Source of the DNA: Sphingomonas sp. ID1715
GTDB taxonomy: Bacteria > Pseudomonadota > Alphaproteobacteria > Sphingomonadales > Sphingomonadaceae
Assembly (NCBI RefSeq): GCF_013044515.1
Contig: NZ_JABEPR010000008.1
Location: forward strand, 1 to 64,000
Length of the DNA: 64,000 nt
Direction of reading: 5' to 3'
The number at the start of each line of letters is the position of its first letter. The first letter of the stretch is position 1. Positions 58,390-64,000 of this stretch are shown in pieces. The notes beneath the pieces were generated by a model. It worked only from the letters and a program-made list of their open reading frames with translations, had not been told where the DNA came from and searched no databases. The position numbers and the translations under genes are program-made.

Positions 58390-58853
58390 AGCCACGTCCT
58401 TCCGACGCGGACTGGTTGGCGGGCGTACGATCGCTTCATGGTGCGGCTGTCTCAGGGTCCGAACGGCTCGATGAGCTCAAGCGTCTCTATCGCGACGCCC
58501 AGCACGCTATCCTCTCTCGCGCAGGGACCCTTCCCTCCCCTGCCTCTCTCTATTCATCGTCCAATTCTTTCGCCGCAGTTCGTCCCGGAGGCGTTGAAGT
58601 TGAGCGTGGCCGGAGTCAGCAAGCTTCTGGTCCGTGGTGTTGCCGCGAGTCTGGTGGTCGAGGTTACCCGACCGCGCACCTTGGGGAGATTCCTGGCGGC
58701 CAATCTTGCGGTTACGTTCGGATACGCATCCCCGAAGCGCGGCCGACCAAGGTTGGCCCCCCTCCCCTACCCGCGGATCCGAGCTTGTCGGCAATCTTCG
58801 ACACCTTTGACGAAGAAATGGCCGAGATCGATCGCCTGCTTGCGCGCCATTGA
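58390..58853 (+). pseudogene. frameshifted DUF1612/RHE_PE00001-like remnant
   Basis: Protein-like segments appear in different frames: LDELKRLYRDAQHAILSRAG, then LKLSVAGVSKLLVRGVAASLVVE and FLAANLAVTFGYASPKRGRP (the wHTH and tail of DUF1612-type proteins), then back to a frame ending FDTFDEEMAEIDRLLARH. At least two frame changes are needed. The tail resembles the end of the intact gene upstream (ALARIDALLARYDD), so this is a decayed relative. Confidence 0.55.
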
Positions 58854-58928
58854 CTCCGCTATGGCAACGCTCCGGGTCCCTTAGCTCACAGCGTCGGCAT
58901 CGTCGGATTCCTTGATTTCTGCGGGCTT

Positions 58929-59250
58929 TTGGCATGTGCCGCATTGTGTGCCGCGCTTTGTCGTGCGCTGGGTGTCGCGCTGGCGGGTTGTAACGCCATC
59001 GCGCTAGGTGACGCGCTCACGCCGTGTAATGCTGCGCCGCTGTACCCAGCGCTGTCACCTTCTACCTCGCTTTTCCCAGCGCGTGCGCTGTCGATGGCGC
59101 ACGCGCTGGCCAATGTGCTCGCATACGCGCTTTGCCCTACGCCTGCGACTATAGCCGCGCCCACGCCTTGCACCGCGCATCCACAGGCGCTATGCACCGC
59201 GCATATCAATTGTGTCGCGCTGCCCATCTTACGCTACATGGGTGCCGCGC
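58929..59250. repeat. 12-bp-phased degenerate direct repeats, candidate partition centromere
   Basis: Units of 12 bases beginning GCGCT or close variants recur in register: starts at 58953, 58965, 58977, 59001, 59013, 59049, 59085, 59097 and 59217, with weaker units between; TGCACCGCGCAT occurs twice, at 59169 and 59193. A GCGC sits at the same phase every 60 bases. The array ends about 25-60 bases before the parA start. Class Ib partition systems have centromeres of short repeats directly upstream of parA, bound by the small partner protein. Confidence 0.65.
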
Positions 59251-59274
59251 CTTCGACCCACAGGGAGTTCCTTC

Positions 59275-59961
59275 GTGCCAGTCATCACTATCGCGCAGAG
59301 CAAGGGAGGGGCGGGCAAGACGACACTCGCACTCGCCCTGGCATCAGAATTCGAAGCGCTTGGCGGTTCAGTCTTCATGCTCGACGCAGACCGCCAGAAC
59401 AGCTTGCTCAACTGGCACCGGGATCGGATCGCAGCGGGCAGGGGAGGGGATTCGCGCATCGCCGTCGAAGACGCCTCGCAGCTTCGAGATTCCGATATTG
59501 GCGGCGCAATCGCTCGGGCCCGAGAAGTGGCCCAGCTCGTCGTCGTCGATTCTGAGGGAACCTCGAACTTCAAGACGGCCTACGCCGCCATGGACTCGGA
59601 TTTCGTCGTCATCCCCACGCGTTCCTCGCGGCTCGATCTCGAGCGGACCGTCGAAACCAGCGACATGCTCGAGAAGATGTGCCGTGGCGTGCCGTACCGC
59701 GTGCTCATCACGCAGACGGGGCAGGTGGCCCGCTCGAAGGCCGAATGGGAGATCGACGGGCAGATCAGGAAGGCCCTGCCAACTTTCACAGACCAGATGT
59801 TCACGCTCGATGCCTTCCGCGCCATGTCCAATTACCGGATGACTCTCGCTGAAGTCGAAGCCGCCAACCTCGCCAAGACGGAAAAGGCCAGGCGCATCGC
59901 CCAAAGCGTCCTTGCCGATATTCTCAGCGAAATTCAGAACAAGGAGGCCGTGGATGCCTGA
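59275..59961 (+). CDS. parA: ParA-family partition ATPase, small type
   Basis: 228 residues from GTG 59275 (AGGGAG upstream). Deviant Walker A SKGGAGKTT at residues 8-16, switch region LDADRQNSLLNW, and Walker B in LVVVDSEG. It lacks the N-terminal HTH of large ParA proteins, so it belongs to the class Ib type that relies on a small centromere-binding partner. It overlaps the partner gene by eight bases and is preceded by the 12-bp repeat array. Confidence 0.93.
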   Translation: MPVITIAQSKGGAGKTTLALALASEFEALGGSVFMLDADRQNSLLNWHRDRIAAGRGGDSRIAVEDASQLRDSDIGGAIARAREVAQLVVVDSEGTSNFKTAYAAMDSDFVVIPTRSSRLDLERTVETSDMLEKMCRGVPYRVLITQTGQVARSKAEWEIDGQIRKALPTFTDQMFTLDAFRAMSNYRMTLAEVEAANLAKTEKARRIAQSVLADILSEIQNKEAVDA

Positions 59962-60349
59962 AGACAAGGCCGCCGCAAGCAGCATGGGCGATATCATCAG
60001 CTCTACACGCCAGCGACTGGAACAGCCCGAAGCGCCAGCCGACCGCCTTCGGGGCCTCGTAGCCGCAACCGCAGCGCCCAAGCCCGGCGGCGCACCTCCT
60101 GTGCAACGTGAACCCGCTGGCACGGCTGTGCCGGCGAACTATTTCCACCAAATTCCTGCAGAACTAGGCGTCACGCCCAAGCGCAAACCGCAGCGCGGGC
60201 CAGCTCGTTCTCTGCATATCAGCATGCGCTTGTCGCCCCCGGAGCGCGACCGCCTCGTGCGCTGGTGCGACGATCGCAATCTCAGCCTCCCGGACGGAAT
60301 CATGGCGCTGATCGATCTGGTAGAAGGGGAGGGCGGCACGCCCAAATAG
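59954..60349 (+). CDS. small centromere-binding partner of ParA
   Basis: 131 residues, ATG 59954 after AAGGAGG. A flexible N-terminal half rich in Ala/Pro precedes a C-terminal RHH-like or HTH DNA-binding part (RSLHISMRLSPPERDRLVRWCDDRNLSLPDGIMALID). ParF/ParG-type pairs have this plan, the N-terminal tail stimulating ParA. The repeat array upstream is the likely binding site. It is convergent with rep, 45 bp apart. Confidence 0.8.
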   Translation: MPEDKAAASSMGDIISSTRQRLEQPEAPADRLRGLVAATAAPKPGGAPPVQREPAGTAVPANYFHQIPAELGVTPKRKPQRGPARSLHISMRLSPPERDRLVRWCDDRNLSLPDGIMALIDLVEGEGGTPK

Positions 60350-60394
60350 GCGCTATTACGCTTTATGTGAGGAATCGGGGGAGGGGGTCTTCCC

Positions 60395-61528
60395 CTAGGG
60401 CCGACCCCGGGCTCCAACGAAAGCTTTGCAGAACCCTTCCCACGATCTGTAGAGAGGCACGCCAGTCAGCGTCTTCAGCTTGTCTCCCATCTTCTCCCGA
60501 AACGCGCCGGCGATCAGGTCCTTGTCCCAACCACCTCCAAAATCGGCGACAATCGTGAGCAAACGCTGATCCCCGCAGAAATGCATGGATCCTGTGGGGA
60601 AGGGCTTGCTCGAAGCCAGCGCCGCTACCGGAGCCGCCGCCGGGATCGCCGCGATCTGCTCGACGCTGCCATCGCGCCTGGCCCGCCGTCCGACCTTCGG
60701 CCGATCGAGCTCCTTGGCGGTCTCTTCCTGATCGACAGGATCCTTGGGACTGAAGGTCAGCTTGACCGCTTCAACCGGCCGCCCACGCCCTGATCCCCTG
60801 ATTTCTTCCCACTCCACGATGAAATCGGCGAGCTGGTCGATCTCCGCCTTCGATTTTGCGAGGACGTCGCGCCGAAATTCGGCGAAGTTCTTGAAGCTGC
60901 CGTCAGGCACACCGAGCCGCCGCCGCAGTTCATCGACGTTCATTTTGACGACACGGTTCTGGCGATTGATGATCAGGCAGCCAAGATCATACAGCGTGAG
61001 CGAATAGCGCGACTGAAGCGCAAGCATCACGCCGAGATTCACCCGCGCATAATAATCCGAACGCTGGATTACGCGCTTGAAACTCTCGGAGAATTGATAC
61101 TCGACGACGCTCATGCCGTCCTCGGAGATTTCCTCCACGCAGCTCGACAGCAAAGACTGCGACATGATCGCAGGCTTGCCCTTCTTCGAGGTCGTCCGGA
61201 TACGAACAATGACGCGCAGCAGTTCATCCATCACCGGCTGGATGCGCTCATTGCCCTTATGCGTGCCGCGCAGTTCCTTCTTGGTGATCGTGAAGGTCTT
61301 GCTGTCTTCCCCGGCTTCCGGTCCAGCCTTGCGCAACATCAGCGCAAAAGCCTTTCTTCCCGCGGCGCTCAACGACCCGGTCTCGAACTCGGATTCGACT
61401 AATTCCCCGGGTTTACTTACAAAGTCGAGGTCGCGGCGGCGAATCACGTCAGCCACCCGCAACGTCCGGCTCAGACCCTCAAGGTCAGGCGGAACCTCGA
61501 TTTCAACCGTGTCCGAATCGAGCTTCAT
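60395..61528 (-). CDS. iteron-type plasmid replication initiator (Rep_3-like)
   Basis: 377 residues. Two winged-helix-like parts are seen (KAFALMLRKAGPEAGEDSKTFTITKKELRGTH; RYSLTLYDLGCLIINRQNRVVKMNVDELRRRLGVPDGSFKNFAEFRRDVL), the pattern of Rep_3/RepA initiators, then a linker and a C-terminal domain of about 100 residues. The direct repeats at 61580-62181, upstream of its start, are the presumed binding sites for initiation and copy-number control. Confidence 0.9.
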   Translation of the reverse strand: MKLDSDTVEIEVPPDLEGLSRTLRVADVIRRRDLDFVSKPGELVESEFETGSLSAAGRKAFALMLRKAGPEAGEDSKTFTITKKELRGTHKGNERIQPVMDELLRVIVRIRTTSKKGKPAIMSQSLLSSCVEEISEDGMSVVEYQFSESFKRVIQRSDYYARVNLGVMLALQSRYSLTLYDLGCLIINRQNRVVKMNVDELRRRLGVPDGSFKNFAEFRRDVLAKSKAEIDQLADFIVEWEEIRGSGRGRPVEAVKLTFSPKDPVDQEETAKELDRPKVGRRARRDGSVEQIAAIPAAAPVAALASSKPFPTGSMHFCGDQRLLTIVADFGGGWDKDLIAGAFREKMGDKLKTLTGVPLYRSWEGFCKAFVGARGRP

Positions 61529-61579
61529 GTGAGTTGCATAACATCAGCTTGTCATAAAGAGAACAGCCCCCCCCGTTCA

Positions 61580-62181
61580 CTCACATAGACGTGCCCCTGA
61601 GCGCTCACATAAACCTCGCTGGCACCATTCGGCCGACAGCCCCCACGCACTCACATAAAGACAAAGGGCCCCCAACTGCCGACTCGCACAAACAGGCCGA
61701 GTCGCGTCCGCTCCCCCGAAAACTCACATAGAACTTTTGTCCGCCTGGAAAGGGCCGGGGAGGGGATTCCGACCCGACGAGCCGATGCCCCCGGCGACTC
61801 ACATATAGATCCCTACATCCCGCTGTTTTAATTGAGTTTTCTTGGCCACCCCCCATCGCTCACACAAAGGCGGGGGAATTCCTTATTTCGAATACTCTTC
61901 ACAGAAGGCTCCGCCCCCGTGCGCTCACACAAAGATCGGCCTCCCGCCAATTCGGTCCCCCACATGCTCACATAAACATCGGGATCGCCGGCCAGCCATC
62001 GTATGGACAGCAAAACGCCCAGCGATTCAGGGCTTTCGAAACTGCTCTTAAGCCCGCTTCGCCCGCTTCGCCTGATTCCCCCGAAAACTCACATTATCCC
62101 CCGATCGCTCAGGCTCTTGCCCCCATCGCCTCGCATAGACGCCCCCGAGAACTCACGCAGAAGCCCCCGCATCCTCACAAG
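61580..62181. repeat. iteron array, probable replication origin
   Basis: About a dozen copies of CTCACATA(A/G)A or close variants lie in the same direction: 61580, 61604, 61650, 61683 (CTCGCACA), 61723, 61798, 61859 and 61924 (CTCACACA), 61967, 62088, 62130 (CTCGCATA), 62152 and 62174. Spacing is irregular (22-75 bases). An AT-rich stretch at about 61820-61845 could be the unwinding region. The array sits in the 870-bp gap before rep. Confidence 0.85.
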
Positions 62182-62397
62182 GAGAGCACTCAAGCTATTG
62201 GTTTGCCGTCACAAATGGTGCCCGAATCTTAGAATCCATGAATCTATGAAGCTCCCGCGCTCCGCTTGGGCGTTTTTAAGATTTGATTCTTTGAGAGTAG
62301 CAGCTCGACGGTTCCGCATCACCGACAGGCTGGCGGCCAGGATAGAGCGACCAAGGAGAGAGGCAAGGGGGAGCAAGGACCGCGAAAGGAGCAGCCA

Positions 62398-63234
62398 ATG
62401 GCCCTGGTCGCGCTCAAACCCACTCAGGAACTCGTCGATCTTGTCGGCTCGCTGGGCGGAACCTGGCACGGTCGCACGGCGATGTGTCCGTGTCCGGCCC
62501 ACGCCGACAGCACCCCAAGCCTCTCCATCCGGCAAGGCAATCGAGGCATCCTCGTCACCTGCTTTGCCGGATGCGACCGTGACGACATCCTTCGGGAACT
62601 GCGCCGCGTGCCCAGCCGGGGGCGGTTTGCCTACACCGACAACCCGGCGGCTCAGGCGGGCAATGCGAGCCGGCTATGGGACGAGGCGCTTTCCGTCGCC
62701 GGCACGCTTGCCGAGCGCTATCTCGGGATCAGGCACCTCATGCCGATCAGCCAGGATCTGCGGTTTCACCCGCGCTGCCCTTACCGGCCAAAGCCGTGGA
62801 CGACCTACCATCCCGCCTTGCTGGTCGCGGTTCGCGAGGGCCGGCGCCTGACAGCGGTGCAGCGCATATTCCTCGATCCAGTGACGGCGCGCTATCGCAT
62901 GAAGCTCATGCTCGGCCGACCGGCGCGCGGTGCCTGGCAAGGGGGAGGGCGAGGCGATGTCCTGGCACTCGCCGAGGGGTTCGAAACGGCCCGGGCGTTC
63001 ACGCTCCTTCACGACATCCCCTGCTGGGCGAGCCTGGGCGCACGTCGTCTCGACCAGATCCTACTGCCCGAGACGCTGACCTCGCTGATCCTGGCCGCCG
63101 ACAACGACGCCGAAGGGGCGATCGCCGCGGAGCGCGCGACCCTTCGCTATGCCCGCCCTGGCCTCAAAATCAGAAGCATGCCGCCAGAGCGCGTCAAGGA
63201 TTGGGCCAAGGTCCTCGAACTGAGCCGGCGATAA
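62398..63234 (+). CDS. Toprim/CHC2 zinc-finger protein
   Basis: 278 residues, ATG 62398 after AAGGAGC. An N-terminal CHC2-type zinc site (CPCPAHADSTPS ... CFAGCD) is followed by a Toprim domain with LALAEGFETARAF (catalytic Glu) and LAADNDAEG (DxD). Such plasmid-borne primase-like proteins occur near origins; priming activity is assumed from the domains. Tail ends KDWAKVLELSRR. Confidence 0.88.
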   Translation: MALVALKPTQELVDLVGSLGGTWHGRTAMCPCPAHADSTPSLSIRQGNRGILVTCFAGCDRDDILRELRRVPSRGRFAYTDNPAAQAGNASRLWDEALSVAGTLAERYLGIRHLMPISQDLRFHPRCPYRPKPWTTYHPALLVAVREGRRLTAVQRIFLDPVTARYRMKLMLGRPARGAWQGGGRGDVLALAEGFETARAFTLLHDIPCWASLGARRLDQILLPETLTSLILAADNDAEGAIAAERATLRYARPGLKIRSMPPERVKDWAKVLELSRR

Positions 63235-63314
63235 CCGACTGCCGCGCACGCATTCGGAAACATCCGGATTGCGGGAGGCTGCGCTTCGGAGGAACGCCTT
63301 GCCTGGAGGCTCGA

Positions 63315-63893
63315 ATGGCACGCATCACGATCATCGATGGCCACCCCGATCCGGACCGCGCGCGGTTCATCCATGCGCTCGCGTACGCCTATGCGGCCGG
63401 GGCAGAAGACGCCATCCATGAAGTGAGGCGGATCGACGTCGCGACTCTGGATTTCCCCATCCTGCGCTCGGCAAACGAATGGCGCGAGACCGATCCCGCA
63501 AAAGCCATCCACGACGCGCAGATCGACATCAGATGGGCCGACCATCTGGTCATCCTCTTTCCGCTTTGGCTCGGCGACCTACCGGCGCTCCTCAAGGCCT
63601 TTCTCGAACAGGTTATGCGGCCGGGCTTCGCGATCGACGAAACCGTGTCGGATCGGAATGCGAAGCTGCTCTGCGGCCGACCGGCACGTGTCGCGGTGAC
63701 CATGGGAATGCCGGCCCCTTTCTATCGATTCTACTACCGTGCCCACAGCCTCAAGAGCTGGGCGCGAAATCTACTCGGCTTCACTGGGATCGCGCCCGTT
63801 CGCCATTCCATCATCGGGGACGCCGAGGCGAGCGACGGCGAACGGCAACACTGGCTGAGCCTCATCAGCCAGTTCGGCCGGGACGCGCGATAG
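63315..63893 (+). CDS. NAD(P)H-dependent flavodoxin-like oxidoreductase
   Basis: 192 residues, ATG 63315 after GGAGG. The fold is that of NQO/MdaB-like quinone reductases: ITIIDGHPDPDRARF at the phosphate-binding start, ILFPLWLGDLPALLKAFLEQV in the middle and YYRAHSLKSWARNLLGFTGI near the end. It would bind FMN/FAD and reduce quinones or similar acceptors. It stands alone at the right end of the window. Confidence 0.9.
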   Translation: MARITIIDGHPDPDRARFIHALAYAYAAGAEDAIHEVRRIDVATLDFPILRSANEWRETDPAKAIHDAQIDIRWADHLVILFPLWLGDLPALLKAFLEQVMRPGFAIDETVSDRNAKLLCGRPARVAVTMGMPAPFYRFYYRAHSLKSWARNLLGFTGIAPVRHSIIGDAEASDGERQHWLSLISQFGRDAR

Positions 63894-64000
63894 CGTTCGG
63901 CAAACAGCGGGGCCCGAGCCCTGTCCCGCCAGCGCCAACCAAGCCTCGCCGCAGTCGGGCAATCGTGAAAAGGGAAGGGGGGTCGAAGGATTGATGCTGC

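Noticed and set aside
58929-59274. Reading frame rich in Ala-Leu-x-x units
   Set aside because: The pattern is produced by the 12-base DNA repeat; the frame runs out of phase into parA and has no SD, so it is treated as a repeat and not a protein.
60350-60394. Terminator between the ParA partner gene and rep
   Set aside because: G-rich and C-rich runs are present, but no clean stem-loop with a U-run could be drawn.
61580-62181. Possible CRISPR array
   Set aside because: The repeated unit is only about 8-12 bases, spacing is irregular, and it lies next to an iteron-type rep gene.

Overview
The window looks like part of a large plasmid from a sphingomonad-type alphaproteobacterium (Sphingobium, Sphingomonas or Novosphingobium relatives). 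This is inferred from the high GC content, a TonB receptor of sphingomonad style, many GTG starts and stop/start overlaps, and a plasmid backbone at the right end: an iteron-controlled Rep_3-type initiator, a small ParA with a small DNA-binding partner, and a Toprim protein. No rRNA or tRNA genes and no CRISPR array were seen.

Layout. 1-2780: a cut-off divergent gene and a TonB-dependent receptor, with MarR-like palindromes between them. 2907-9043: mobile-element debris (Mu/IS481-like transposase plus divergent serine recombinase, a Tn3 transposase stub cut by an IS1182-family element, and a Tn3-type resolvase with a res-like region) around an M1-family peptidase. 9228-12360: an operon of a DUF305 protein, a YVTN beta-propeller, an ECF sigma factor and its anti-sigma factor. 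12698-16538: LysR regulator, TDT-family exporter, Tat-exported sulfite dehydrogenase and cytochrome c, which reads as a sulfite export/oxidation unit.

16592-32258 is a metal-resistance island. On the minus strand a His-rich exported protein is followed by czcC-czcB-czcA. A perfect 16-bp hairpin follows czcA, and then a tightly overlapped series: SRPBCC protein, two MliC-like lipoproteins, ZIP transporter, CDF transporter, P1B-4-type ATPase, and a HAD hydrolase broken by an IS end. Next comes a PbrT-like cytochrome c/FTR1 fusion and a CDF transporter, divergent from a MerR-family regulator with a 19-bp-spacer promoter, then an aspartic protease-PDZ protein.

32490-35562 is a complete transposon with 47-bp inverted repeats carrying resolvase, DDE transposase and AAA ATPase. 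It is followed by a tyrosine recombinase and a tniA-tniB-tniQ set (35832-40999). A second metal island (41063-50799) holds another His-rich protein, a second czcCBA, an MFS carrier with a His-rich tail, and a minus-strand group of His-rich protein, HupE-like permease, membrane-anchored protein and DUF6488-like protein. 50953-54048 is a chromate operon chrB-chrA-chrC (Fe-superoxide dismutase), divergent from a porin of the alginate-export type.

55526-63893: a serine recombinase, an unrecognised wHTH protein behind a 10-bp inverted repeat, a frameshifted remnant of a DUF1612/RHE_PE00001-like gene, a 12-bp-phased repeat array that is a candidate centromere, parA and its partner, rep with about a dozen iterons, a Toprim/CHC2 protein and a flavodoxin-like oxidoreductase. 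The most unusual signals are the 12-bp-phased array before parA, the LysR-TDT-sulfite dehydrogenase unit, and the recurring pairing of metal-efflux gene sets with small His-rich exported proteins and with perfect hairpins directly after each czcA.
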